Source of the DNA: Ditylenchus dipsaci
Taxonomy: Eukaryota > Nematoda > Chromadorea > Rhabditida > Anguinidae
DNA: 64,000 nucleotides
Direction: 5' to 3'
Assembly: GCA_004194705.1 (NCBI GenBank)
Contig: SADC01000419.1
Location: 97,457-161,456, forward strand
Part shown: positions 53,494-64,000 of the stretch, one piece after another
How the letters are laid out: each line of letters opens with the position of its first letter
How positions within the stretch are numbered: the first letter of the stretch is position 1
Translations under genes and position numbers: made by a program
The notes under the pieces: generated by a model
Database searches by the model: none
What the model saw: only the letters and a program-made list of their open reading frames with translations
Told to the model about the DNA's origin: nothing

Positions 53494-54085
53494 TTAGGTT
53501 GGTGCACAATTATTTACGGTTTTTTTAACTAATGTTTAAGCATCAAAATTATTTTAAAAAATTATTCGGGTTACACCATTGTGTAGCTCTCTTATTCACC
53601 TTCAAGATGTGTTATCGGTATTTTTTGGATTATATTAAAAAAGTTGGCATTTGGGTCCGAACACTAGTGATGAAATCATGGGTAGTTGACACGTATTTTC
53701 AACACTTCAACTGGTCAAACGTCTCATTCAGGGTTCAGCGTTTTGACAACCTCTTAAACTATTTTGTAGCGCAGCTCAAGAGCTACAATATCTAGCTACA
53801 ATACAATATTTACAGAATAAATTTGGAAAATTGATTGTGGAGATATGCACTTGTCTAGAAAATCACTTTCTTAAAAAAATGACTGAAAATCTTGGATTTT
53901 GGTCACTTTTAAAATACGTGTCAACTACCCATGATTTCATCACTAGTGTTTGGATCCAAATGCCGACTTTTATAATATAATCCAAAAAATACCGATAACA
54001 CATCTTGAAGCGGAATAAGAGAGCTACACAATGGTGTACTACGAATAATTTATTGAAATAATTTTGATGCTTAAACATTAGTTTA
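53494..54085. mobile_element. Mariner-like palindromic element
   Basis: TTAGGTTGGTGCACAATTAT at 53,494 closely resembles the terminal repeat of irritans-type mariners (TTAGGTTGGTGCAAAAGTAA). It is followed by arms 53,531-53,700 and 53,910-54,080 that are reverse complements (ATGTTTAAGCATCAAAATTA, GATGAAATCATGGGTAGTTG). The middle contains a half copy of the TTGTAGC element (53,766). No transposase remains and the second mariner end is not clear. Confidence 0.6.
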
Positions 54086-54131
54086 TATATTATAAATTAT
54101 TATATTATTTTATATTATAAAATATTCAATA

Positions 54132-54267
54132 CAGACACCCCGATAAACCGACACTTTTGAAAAGCAGGATTTGGCTGGCCGATAAGAAAATTCGACAAAT
54201 TTTACTCAGGAGTAAACCGGCACCCCAAGCTGGTTCCCAGGGGTGTCGGTTTATCGAGAGTGGACTG
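54132..54267. mobile_element. Pogo-like MITE, 136 bp
   Basis: The ends CAGACACCCCGATAAACCG and GGTTTATCGAGAGTGGACTG are inverted, TA on both sides. An internal GTAAACCGGCACCCC repeats the terminal motif. It is non-coding. Confidence 0.78.
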
Positions 54268-54564
54268 TATTTGAAATTAAAATATTTGGGCGCTACTTGG
54301 ATATACTCTCCCTCCCCCCCCCTCCCCCCCTCCCCCCAAATCAACTTTTTTTAAATGTGACCAAACAGCCTATATCGACCTAAAATTGCCTAAGGAGCTC
54401 GAAAAAAGGCATTATTTTTACGTTCTGGTCACTAAAAATTGAGTTTTGGGACCACCCAAAATTACATATTTCTACCATTTTTGAAGGGATTTAGGGCTGT
54501 TTTAGGGTAGGGAAGGACCAAAAAGAGGCCAATTTTATTCAAAAAGGAAGATGTTGAACATAGT

Positions 54565-54790
54565 TTTGAATACTGGGGTCTACCGCATAAATAAACTCTG
54601 GTATGCATACATTCTTTATGCATCCAGAGTCACTTTCGAGTGATTTGTGTCTAAGGTATGTGGGTGTGCGCATTTCAACTACAAGCCCCCTTCGGGGGCG
54701 CAGGGGGCTTGGTTGGTTAAAGATGCGCACACTCACTTGCTTAGACATAATTCTGAGCAAGATTCTTGATCGAAAATGCATTTAGAGGTA
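54565..54790. mobile_element. Element A, full copy
   Basis: GTCTACCGCATAAATAAACT, GAGTCACTTTCGAGTG, GTGGGTGTGCGCAT, the CCCCCTTCGGGGGCGCAGG hairpin, mirrored AGATGCGCACACTCAC and GAGCAAGATTCTTGAT. This is the cleanest copy: one hairpin of about 225 bp. A poly-C/T tract (54,307-54,340) lies just upstream. Confidence 0.75.
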
Positions 54791-54968
54791 CGTTTTGCCA
54801 AGCCTCATGTTGAAAAACAGGGTGAAACAGGAAAAAAAGTCGAAATTTCAAAATGCCCAAAACTCAAGAATAATGTCTTTTTTGAACTTTTGAGGCGATT
54901 TTGAGTCGATATAGGGTGTTTGAAAACACTTTTAAAAAAAAGTTGATTTGGGGGGGGGGTGGAGGGAG

Positions 54969-55372
54969 CAGGGTGACCAACTTGCCTATTTATAGGGCAT
55001 TGCCCTATTTTTGACAATTTTGCCCTATTTTAAATAGAAAAAATAGGGCATTTAAATTAAACTTTTTTTGCTGAAATCATATTTTTAATCAAATATTTAT
55101 TCGAACATTATTTGTTGTTGTTCATTCTATCATTTTTTTTGTTCATTTTGTCCGTTCCTTTTGTTTTTCGCTTCCATTAGTCAAAACCATTGTTGAAACA
55201 GGCTATTAGTGTTGAGAAGAACAGATTTGGTCAATAAAGTGATTTTTCGGTTTGTTCGTCATATATTTTAAGAAGTTTATAAAAATGCCCTATTTTTTGA
55301 AAATTTTTACGTTAAATGCCCTATTTTTGATCTTTCGCGCCCTATTTTTTGTGAATTGAGTTGGTCACCCTG
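54969..55372. mobile_element. hAT-like MITE with GCCCTATTTTT words
   Basis: The inverted ends CAGGGTGACCAACT are intact. Subterminal zones carry seven or more GCCCTATTTTT/AAATAGGGCA words. The flanks are G-rich on both sides (GGAGGGAG and poly-G), so the duplication cannot be judged. Confidence 0.65.
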
Positions 55373-55870
55373 GGGGGGGGGGGGGGGGGTATATCCAAGT
55401 AAGGCCAATATTTGTATTCTGAGAGGAACTCAAAGTGACAATCAATTTTAAATTGCAGGGGTCGTTTTTCAAGAAAGTCGGATATGGTTTGTAAGTTTTT
55501 TTCGGAGATTAGGTGATATGAATTTATGGGTATGCTCTTTAAAATACCCACAAGTTCCAGTCAGTGCTGGAAGTGTCAAAAAGAAAATTCGAGGCTACAA
55601 AAATTTCAAAAAAATATATTTAGTCCTGAAAAGCAGCTTCAGAAAGGATTAGAAACTTTTTGAACCCACTGTTTTTTTTTCTAAAAATTTTTTTGTTTTT
55701 GTTTTTTAAGGCGGAAGTAAACATTTTCAACAAATTACATTAAAATTTGTATAAATTTCTACATAAAAGTTTATTTCACCAACACACCATTACAATTAGC
55801 ATTTCACACAAAACAATATCCAGCACATAATTTTATTTTAAAATTGCACAACCAGTAGTCCTAAACAAAA
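55373..55870. other. Poly-G tract and AT-rich spacer
   Basis: Begins with a run of about 18 G (55,372-55,389), then AT-rich DNA up to the polyadenylation region of the next gene. No exon. Confidence 0.4.
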
Positions 55871-55878
55871 CTAATTAT

Positions 55879-55884
55879 TTTATT
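55879..55884 (-). terminator. Polyadenylation signal of the GPI-tail gene
   Basis: AATAAA on the minus strand about 25 bp past the stop codon at 55,909, in the usual position for cleavage and polyadenylation. Confidence 0.6.
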
Positions 55885-55908
55885 GATTTTTTCCAATTCT
55901 AAAGCTTA

Positions 55909-58900
55909 CTAGGCACCAAACAGCAATGGGATCAAATAAAACAGCCAGGAGAAGCCGAGACTAGCAGCTACACTGGGCTCGTCAGTTGCATCAGAAGCAG
56001 GATTGGAGGAAGTGGGCTCTGTAGGGTGGAAGTCAGCGTCTTTTAAAAGCACTCTTTCGGTTTTTGGGCGAACCAAAGTTTCCTTAGTCCATGAGTGGTC
56101 CCAGTTTACAAATAAGCCAGATCGCAGCTGTTCATCTCCACACAAAAAAATCTTTTGCAGAACTTGCGTGTGCTGCCCAGGATGACAAGTGATGGACCTA
56201 GTTACGGTGTAGAAGCCACTAGTTTCATCGCCTTTCATTTCCAGAAAAGAGTCGGTGGTTTCTTTGTTCCAGCCAGTGGTGTTGGTGTACGCGTTCTAAA
56301 AAAAGTTATTTCATTTCTTATAATTTTACGTAGCTGCAAACTTTCTTGCTGTACTCGGCACCAAGGCTCCAGATAGAAAAACCTTTAGCTGCGGGAGCTA
56401 GCTTGCCATTAATCCCCCAATTGGTCTCTTCACTCTCGGTCTGGGAGCCATGCTTGGTGTCACTAGTGGAATGGCTTTTTTGCTGACCATATGTGGTTTT
56501 CCATCCAACGTTGACGGCAAAAGTGATGGTGACGGGATCTTTGTATTGGGGGAAGTTGTAGCAATTCAGTTCAGAGTGGCCGTACCACTTCCACATACAT
56601 TTTGGGAAATGTTCTCCGCTCTATTAATTGTACTATTATTTTAAATTTTTTGAATGTGCAAACTTACAATTTTAAGGAATGCATCACATTTTTGGCTCAG
56701 CACTTCAGCGTGTGACAAAAACACATTGTGCAGTCCATAGTGCGCTTTCATAACGTCCGTAGCCATATAGTGCTCATTTTTCTTGTGTAGTCTGCAGTGC
56801 TCGTGGTTCACATTATTGCTTTTGAAGAGGGCAAAACCATCACCTTCAGTGGTGAAGTTGAAGTCGGTTTCACGTTCATAGATGTTATTTTTCAATTGTT
56901 TGAATTCCTCTGCATCCATTTTTGCCTCCAGTTCATCCAAGGATGGTATTTCAAATCAGAACTCGCTTTTGCTAATGCCTGACCACCAATACTTGCTTTT
57001 GCTGATATATGGCCATCAGGAAGGGTTGCTTTTGCACGTATGGGCCAAACTCTTCATTCTTCACCAAGCGATTATTAATCCATTGGCTTCTCATGGGTAC
57101 CGGGTACAATACTAAAAACTATTATTACGATTAATTATTCTACATTGTATAGCAAAACATCTAACTTGGAAGATAGCGGTAAGACCAGCGAATTCTAAAA
57201 TATTAACTTAAAATTAACTCAAACCTATTTTTATTATCAATAACAACAATAACACATATTTAAAGTTTCTTTTCAAACTCATTTTCTTTGAATAGTGATC
57301 GGTAATATTAAATTCTGCCGCTCAATTCTGAAAAATGCCGTTGGCCCGTTGTGTCACTTATAACTTTTATTTGAGAAATATTTTATAAGGCACGCTACTA
57401 CTTATTGGAAATCCCTGTCAATGGTGGAGGACTTTTTAAATTTGGATTTGGTGTATACTTCATAAAAATTTAACAGTTTGCCCATCGAACTTGAAAATCG
57501 CGGGTATTGCGAGAAAATGCATAAAATGGTATAAAACATGGCCGCAAAATACCAGTGTTATCATAATCCCCACAAAAAGTTCATTGGAGGCGCCTGTAAG
57601 GCACCATTACGGCACTTATTTGGTCGGGGACCGCATTTTTCACTTATTTTAAAATCATGTTTAAACGACTCATAAGTAATTTTAATATGCTCTGAACGAT
57701 AAAAAGATATTTTCTTAGATTTTTCTACAAAAAAAAACATGGTTTTTTGAAAAGATTTTTTTTTGACCAAAATATGATTCTTGACTTGGGGACCAAGGTG
57801 AACCTCCGAAAAAGGGTACTTTGATACCCTTAATGCAGCTGAACGTAGTTTTGAATACTAGGGCCTACCGCATAAAGAAACTATGGTATGCATGATTTTT
57901 TATGCATCTAGAGTCACTTTCGAGTGATTTGTGTCTAAGGTATGTGGCTGTGCGCATTTCAACCCCAGGCAATCAAGCCTTTAGCGCCCTCGAAGGGGGC
58001 GCAGGGGGCTTGGTCGGTTGGAGATGCCCGCACAGACTTACCTTAGACATAATTACGAGCAAGACTCTTGGTAAAAAAAATGCACAAAGAGACTCTTTTG
58101 CCCAGGTCCAGTGACTAAAACACGGTAGAATACCCTTATATGAAGTGGTTTACCTTGCTCCCTCAATACAATTTTTCGTACTGTATTAAGCATACAAAAA
58201 TTACTTACAACTCAATTTAACATGATTTTGAAATAAGTGAAAAATGAGGCCCCCGACTAAATAAGTTCCGCATTACAAAAAAAGTTGGATAGCTTGTCAG
58301 AAATCTGAGATCCTGGATACTTGATAATGGTTACAACATTGAAAAATTCATACAAAAATGCAAATAAAATACTCAGCATGCATTTTTTAGAAATTAGTAA
58401 TCGAAATTAAATACCAATTATTATCAATCCCGCCGTCCGATAGTTTCAGTCCCTGAGATATAGGTCACTGACGGGAACCTTTATTGGAGGGGGGGGCCTC
58501 TAATATAGAAAATCGGGAAAAACCAAAATTTTTACTTACCCTTTTTCGCAGCTACCACCACTTTTCACGAACAATTGGTACTCGATGAACTGGCTGCCTA
58601 GGTTGTGGTTGTAGTAAGGTGGCTGGCTCAAGTCTATTATTGCGTCCACAAAATTTAGGCCAGAAATGATGCTAAAATTATATAAAACAGTTTATCAATT
58701 CAGTTTTGTAAATTTTGAAATATATAATAGGCAAACGAAAAACTTAAACGGATTTGTTGGGGACTTAACAATAAAAAGCGTGAATTTTAGGTAGCCAGGT
58801 GTATTTTAGTCCACTAAAAGTGCTGAGAAATTAATAAATATGAGCACATTTGAAAAAAAGATGGTCAGTTTCAGATCCAATCCGAGTCAATTCAACTTTT

Positions 58901-59593
58901 AGAATTTTTTTTGACATTCGGGTCCTAGATATGTGAAAAATCACGATTTTAATTGCCGAAAGACAAAAAAACGAAAAAAGTGCTTAACGCTATAATTTTT
59001 TTACCGAAAAATAGGGCGCTTGGCTACTCTTGTGCAATTTTTCAGATCCGCGCCTTATTTTTCATCCTTTTTTGCAGTTTGTAAGACATTTTTCATTTCT
59101 GGCTATAATGAGCTAGCCTAGCCCATGCATAAAGCTTTGCCTAAGTTTAAAAAATACAAAATCATTTACCGGACAGCCAAAAAAAAGTTTCTGGGTGGGG
59201 GGTTGGTACAGTAGAATAGGTCCTACTTTTTAAGAGGGGGGGAGGATGGCGGTTACAATGGAATAGCGACAAAAAATTTTGTTTTTCCGGATCCATTTTG
59301 TTTTAAGTTAATTTTTAGTATTGTTTTTTACCAAAAATTTGCAAGGAGTAGGAAATTTCAATAAGGTTCAGCCTATGGTTTTGCACATCTGCTTATTTAG
59401 CCAAGCCCATAGTTTTATACACCATGGGATTTGTTAAAAAAAAACACCTACGTGTTGCCTTCATAGTCAAAAGAAAAGGGAAAAGGTGGGACATCATCGA
59501 ACGGATTGTCCGATGGCTCAGTTCTATCCCATGTTTCGTAGAACGCGAGTTCTCCACTCACACCCATCAGAAGAAAGCTGAGGCCCACAACAT
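55909..59593 (-). CDS. Predicted GPI-anchored secreted protein, ~475 residues
   Basis: Six exons: 59,452-59,593; 58,540-58,671; 57,166-57,194; 56,668-57,111; 56,330-56,620; 55,909-56,295 (TAG). All introns are GT/AG and every junction is phase-compatible, including the 29-nt exon (WSYRYLP). The first exon starts MLW and continues SFLLMGVSG, a signal peptide; the last ends in AASLGFSWLFYLIPLLFGA after a spacer, a typical GPI-attachment signal. The protein should sit on the outer cell surface. The middle holds cysteine pairs (ITCHPGQH, FLCGDEQ) and a Ser/Thr-rich stretch (QQKSHSTSDTKHGSQTESE) before GWGIN-like WGINGKLAPAAKGFSIWS; alternating polarity there faintly recalls beta-pore-forming proteins, but I cannot assign a family. 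Three frame breaks occur, one in a GGG run of exon 1 and two in A runs of exon 4. A decayed paralogue is at 41,590. Confidence 0.8.
57600..58280. repeat. Palindromic repeat in intron 2 of the GPI-tail gene
   Basis: GCATTACGGCACTTATTTGG...AAAATCATG at 57,602-57,660 is mirrored at 58,220-58,276. Element A lies between the arms (57,850-58,130), so it inserted into an older palindrome. Confidence 0.7.
57850..58130. mobile_element. Element A, intronic copy
   Basis: GGGCCTACCGCATAAAG, GAGTCACTTTCGAGTG, GTGGCTGTGCGCAT, CCCTCGAAGGGGGCGCAGG, AGATGCCCGCACAGAC and a right end AAAACACGGTAGAATACCC that mirrors the left GAATACTAGGGCCTACCG. This copy defines both ends of the family. Confidence 0.75.
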
Positions 59594-60015
59594 TTCTAGA
59601 AATTTTACATTCTCAGTACTCTTTTTATTTTTAGCAGTTCAACAAAAAGTCACTTCGGAAAATAAATTTATAATTCGAAATAAAGTATAAATTTTGTGTT
59701 TTCAGGGTTTAAATTTTTTATTCAGTTTCTTATTTTTAAATTGGCGCGACAGTTTTTTTTACTCCTAAATTATCACTTTATGATTTGAAAAAATAATTTG
59801 CGCATTTTAGGAGTAGAGAAACTGTTTTTTTTAATAGTCAGTTGGAAATCTTAAATGTAATGGAATTTTAGTAGTCCAACTATCATGGTATCTAATAAAA
59901 TGAATAGTGGATGTAGTGGGAGAAGAAGAAAATATTTAGACGCCACTTTTTGAGTACCTTTTTGGCTGTCTTACCATGTTTTTCAACTGGGCAGTGGCAA
60001 AAAGAGACTCTATAT

Positions 60016-60223
60016 CAGGGTACGTAACTGTACTTTTAAAAAGATTTGTACTTTTTTGAGACCCCAAATCTTTTTTATTTTTAAAGTTTTTAGTCAAAAT
60101 CATTTTTTTTCGCTTCAAAATGGCAATAAGCACTGGATAAAATGGCACTTTTGACGAAAAATGACCAAATTGTACTTTTTTGACCAAATGTACTTTTTTT
60201 TTTAATTTGAGTTACGTACCCTG
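60016..60223. mobile_element. hAT-type MITE, 208 bp
   Basis: Inverted ends CAGGGTACGTAACT; flanks CTCTATAT (60,008-60,015) and CCCTATAT (60,224-60,231), a 7/8 match for an 8-bp duplication. Subterminal TGTACTTTTTTGA words. It is non-coding. Confidence 0.82.
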
Positions 60224-60231
60224 CCCTATAT

Positions 60232-61810
60232 GCATTTTTAATCAAGAGTACTTCTCGAAATCATGTCTTATGGTAAACTCTCAAGCCTGTGATTAGTGGC
60301 CCCATTTTTTTCCCTTTCCCTTCCTTAACAGGCTTTTTTCCATTAAAATTCAAAAGGCGCCAATTCAAATTTTCACTAAAAACACATGATACCCACTGTG
60401 GATCGAAAAATTTTTTTTCTTGAAACTAAAAAACAGCCAGCTTTCGACAGCCAGCTTTTTTGGTTAGAGCAGTACTTATTGTTATGAGAAAAATAAAAGA
60501 GTTTTTTATGTGTTTTTTACAAGTCTGTTTATCTAGTTTTCTCAAAACGGCATATATGTGTTAATGAATTTTTTCTGAATTTTTTTTTTCGATTTTAGTT
60601 GGGCATCAGAACTTTTTTTCTGATTTTAAAAACATTGCGAAATTAAGGATTCAGGCTGATAAATCGAAAAGATGTTATTCAATAAAAACATCCAGCAATA
60701 AAATTAAAGCTGAAGTCTCAGTCTGAATAAGCTTTTGAGCTTAGCCGAAAAGCTATTTTTACAGTCTAAATTTTTTGAAAATTTAAACCGACACTGTTCG
60801 AAACTACTCTTTGGCCGTAAATAGCTGGCCCTGCATTGAAAGGTAAATTACACCCTTTTGACTGTGATAAATATCACAATGTTTTCTCTATTAAAATGTT
60901 AACTGACCTACAAAACCTAGGCCGAAAAAGTTTGATGAGTTAAATGTTTGGTAGAGAAGAAAATGTAGAGTGAATTTGGTAATTGATTCTCGGATTTTTA
61001 TAGCAAAACTTTCCACCAAAAGTTCGGTCCGCCTATGCAACCTAACAAACAAGCTTTCTCATTGACCAAGCAGTGGCTGGATTGTGAAGATGATTCAGAA
61101 TCAATATATTTTATCAAGTTATGTGCTGGGAAATTGATTTTAGCATGACAGGAAGTAGTGATTATTCAATCCAACTAATGGTTAATTGTGGGAAAGTTTG
61201 ATTTTTTCTGGTGCGAAATTTGTTTAAAAAAATATTCAATTTTATTGTTGAAGTGAACTTTTATTAGTACAACGACTCTGGATTGAATCCTGCTAAAAAA
61301 GTCGTTATTAGTGACAGAAAAGTGCCTTCGAAGCGGGTTTCGGGTAGGGTTTCACCCTCTTGCACTGTTCGGGGTCGGGTTTTCGATGTCTTTCAGGACG
61401 GGTCCCGCGGGTTCCCGGGTCCCGAGCCATATTTCAGTGTTTTTTCAAATCGTTATTCTGAAGCATCACACAGGTCCAAAATTTAAATACTGATTTTAGA
61501 ATAGCGTATAAACATCTTTTTAGTAATTATTTTTACTCTAAGAACCATAAAAAGCTAATTTCTGACATTCTCGCACATGAAAAATCGATTTCTGAAAAAA
61601 TCAACCAAATTTTAACCAAAATATTTTTTTGTCTATGTCTCTTTAGGCAAAAAGTCATTTTTGGTCAAAAACCTTTATGAAGATTGTTTATGTAGGGAAG
61701 TGTCAGAAAATAGCCTTTTAGCGTATAAGATTTACTTAGAAAACGTTTAAAAACTATTCTCAAAAACGCTCTAAAACAGGTTTTGTAAAGTCATTTCTCA
61801 CATGTTTTCA
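60232..61810. other. No gene seen; GGGTC word patch
   Basis: AT-rich, apparently unique. At 61,335-61,435 a patch of CGGGTTTCGGGTAGGG, GGTCGGGTTTTCG and GGGTCCCG words resembles a single hAT end like that at 22,640. No exon found. Confidence 0.4.
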
Positions 61811-61825
61811 ACGTTTTTCATCCGT

Positions 61826-62215
61826 TCAAACATAGAGCAGGAAATTGGCTACATATTTGTGTAAAAATTTGTCAAAAAAATGCGCAATTTCGCAAAAAAC
61901 GCATTTTTGACTAGAAAAAAGCAGCTGCTGGCTGTGAAGTCGTTCTACTCGTAGATTTTGTGGTCTATCAAAAATCTGTCTGGTGATTTCGTAATAGAAA
62001 TCCTGGGCTACATTTTGATGCATGAAAAATGCCAGAAACTCTTTTTTGGGATTCTTCTCTGTGCCTTGAATTTTGGCCAAATTTTTCTTGTATTCAGCTA
62101 TGCGAATATGGTCCGAACGAGGCGTCAAACAGCAGTGAAGATCGTCAGAAAGCAGCTGAACGTGATGAAAGCCAATACAACAGAGGCTGCAAGAAGTGCA
62201 AAATGAAGGAGGCAT
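61826..62215 (-). other. Open frame of 129 codons, uncertain
   Basis: The minus-strand frame contains AEYKKNLAKIQGTEKNPKK and FYYEITRQIFDRPQNLRVE, charged and protein-like in its middle. It overlaps the plus-strand candidate exon at 62,096-62,429, and both cannot be fully coding. No motif or copy decides between them. Confidence 0.3.
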
Positions 62216-62429
62216 GAGAAGTAAAAGTGAGAAGAAAAATGGAAGTCACAAATCAAGCAGCAAGACAAGCAGGAATGCTGGTAATAGTCTTTTTTTTTTA
62301 CCTTCTTTGCATTTTCATCCACACCACTATGGCGATAACAATCAGATGAATGACATCGAGCTTGAGCAGGGTGAAAAAGATAGAGATCGTGTGGCTTTCA
62401 TCAAAGTGAAACTTTCCCACTTGATATAG
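62096..62429 (+). CDS. Candidate exon, hydrophilic Ser/Lys-rich
   Basis: After the acceptor TTGTATTCAG (62,087-62,096) the frame reads CEYGPNEASNSSEDRQKAA and YNRGCKKCK, then, if one A is added to an AAAA run near 62,203, MRSKSEKKNGSHKSSSKTS and finally NDIELEQGEKDRDRVAFIK to TAG. A GTAATAG donor and ATCAG acceptor at 62,282-62,345 could remove the hydrophobic middle, but phases do not fit cleanly. The family is unknown. The break-and-rescue pattern matches other genes here. Confidence 0.4.
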
Positions 62430-63070
62430 CACCAATTATGCGTTTGTCACACACTTGTCCATAAATATCTGTATTACTAAGTGTTTATTATCATCAGAAG
62501 ACGGCGAGCACTAAGCAAGTCACTACTCTATTCGTGACGAAGTATGTAAGGACAGAATTCTCAGTACTCAAGCTCTGTAGATTGCTATTTGAGTATTTTG
62601 CATCCTTTTAGTGTCTTTATGTGAGCAACTGTGACTTATCCAGGGCACCTCGGTCATGATCGAATTGGAAGGCGAAAATAGATCAACTGGAAATTGCACT
62701 CAAAGAGCTCAAGGATAAATGGATTCCGATCATCGTCCTCAGCTAGCTTAGATGGAATCTTCGAAGATCGGGCGTTGAGGAATTGCAAATTATTGATCAG
62801 TGAAGAGGTATCGTTTGGATGTAATTCTTTGCTCTCGATGGAAATCGAATATAAAGATTTGTTAAGTTGTAATCGTCCAACTAAACTGTTTTTGCGAATG
62901 CCTTTTTGCTTGGCAGCCTAGTTCTAAAATTTTTCCAGTTACTTCTCTTTGTACTCATGATCAAAATATTTTAAAAAATACACGAAAATTGTTCAAACTG
63001 AAAAAGCGTATATAAAACTACCGAATTTCGCGATTTATAGAAAAAACTTGGTTTTGTTTATTTTAAAGTG
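62430..63070. other. No confident gene
   Basis: A 24-codon helical stretch AKIDQLEIALKELKDKW at about 62,675-62,745 (plus) and an overlapping 75-codon frame at 62,694 are the only protein-like signals. Neither has splice or start support. Confidence 0.25.
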
Positions 63071-63085
63071 ATATGATTTTGAATT

Positions 63086-63290
63086 TGGGGGGGGGGGGGG
63101 GTGCTGTGAGGTATTTACCGGTAAATACCCGACAAAAATACCCGTATTTATAATAAAGAAATTCCAGTAGCGTCCTTTTGGTCTCGAACGAAATTTGAAA
63201 TTCGATGGGATTTTTTTTATGTTTAATGCAGTTTCACATGTAAATCGACCACGCTCAGCACGAATCCGGTTCTTAATCAAGGTTCCATAT
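63086..63290. repeat. Poly-G tract and hAT-like end
   Basis: A run of about 15 G is followed by GTGCTGTGAGGTATTTACC and repeated TAAATACCCG words, which look like the word-rich end of a hAT element. A matching second end was not found before 63,290. Confidence 0.4.
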
Positions 63291-64000
63291 AGAAAAAAGT
63301 GATAGGGAAAAAATAATAAGCACAGTTACTATTCTCCAATGCCGTTAATCTCGTCACCAGCTAAACTTCAGGCATCTGTTTTTAGCAGTTTTAATATTAC
63401 CTAGGTAGCTCAGAAAGGCACAAGCCTGAGCTTCCCTCATCCAACCACCAGTCAGATTATTATTGAGCTAGCTGCATGCTGAAGTTTAAAATACGGTGGA
63501 ATAATAATATAAACGAGTTGATTCAATCCTGGCAGTACCGCACCATCGGCAGAAAGTTCTCTTGAAGCAGGGCTACATAGAGGGCAGGGATTCAAAAGTA
63601 TTGCTAGAGATACATATATACTAAGACTCAGTTTTTCATGACAAATCCAAATTTATAATAAGATCTTCTAAAAAATCGAAGAAAACAGATAATCATGAAA
63701 GTTTATTACAAAAGAAATATTTCAAAAAATGCAAAGTAGTTTTGAATGCTTTTTTTCAAATTATTGTTTTGGAAAACACTTGATATGTAAAAAACGTAGC
63801 TAAAAATAAGTTATATGTCATAGGCCTTATCATAAAACAGCTCGAAGATATAAACAGAAATACAAAACATCACTAAAATTTCTAATCGAAAATTATTAAT
63901 TAATTTTATAAATTTTTCGCTAATAGGACTGAAAATAGTGCAAAACAGCAGTTTTCACTGTTTCACAGTGAATGTAAACAATTGAGCAAAGTTGAAAAAA
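63291..64000. other. No gene seen
   Basis: AT-rich sequence. TAGGTAGCTCAGAAAGGCAC at 63,402 looks like a tRNA A box and GATTCAATCC at 63,521 like a weak B box, too far apart for a tRNA. Otherwise nothing recognisable. Confidence 0.3.

Overview
The window is AT-rich animal nuclear DNA, almost certainly from an invertebrate. Genes are split by spliceosomal introns (43 bp to about 3 kb), and there is no operon structure. DNA-transposon debris is dense: hAT, pogo/Tigger-like, Tc1/mariner and a Mutator-like element, mostly as short palindromic non-autonomous copies. tRNA-derived SINE-like repeats are also present. I cannot name the phylum from sequence alone.

Layout. (1) 1-8.9 kb: an inverted repeat whose arms (1,480-2,999 and 7,030-8,524) carry two identical intronless genes for an 82-residue secreted protein; smaller palindromes and a pogo-like element sit between the arms. 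(2) 8.9-10.3 kb: two hAT elements with 8-bp target duplications, one keeping a BED zinc finger and the hAT dimerisation domain. (3) 10.7-16.3 kb, minus strand: a gene for a protein with five RRM RNA-binding domains, plus a decayed copy of its last two exons. (4) 17.9-18.6 kb, minus: an uncharacterised two-exon gene segment. (5) 18.2-37.6 kb: a very large inverted repeat (arms about 9 kb, spacer 1.4 kb) carrying twin head-to-head copies of a two-exon gene for a secreted protein of about 195 residues; a 2-kb hAT element, itself stuffed with smaller palindromes, sits in each copy's intron. (6) 37.6-41.5 kb: mariner/Tc1 fragments, a tRNA-like SINE head and CAGCC word arrays. (7) 41.6-42.6 kb: a broken paralogue of the gene in (10). 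(8) 44.8-46.9 kb: a Mutator-like element whose long inverted termini are arrays of the heptamer GACCGTC. (9) 46.9-55.4 kb: further palindromic elements and two orphan coding fragments. (10) 55.9-59.6 kb, minus: a six-exon gene for a protein of about 475 residues with a signal peptide and a GPI-anchor-like tail. (11) 60-64 kb: a small hAT element, a candidate exon near 62.2 kb, and otherwise sequence I cannot interpret.

Two patterns stand out. Coding exons of unrelated genes are each interrupted by frame breaks that disappear if one base, nearly always an A, is added to a short homopolymer; where two copies can be compared, the run length differs by exactly one base. This points to homopolymer under-calling in the assembly or to a real biological process, and it matters for any annotation of this genome. 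Second, inverted repeats are nested at every scale from about 50 bp to 19 kb. The host genes do not form one pathway: they are an RNA-binding protein, several secreted or surface proteins and one unknown, embedded in transposon sequence.
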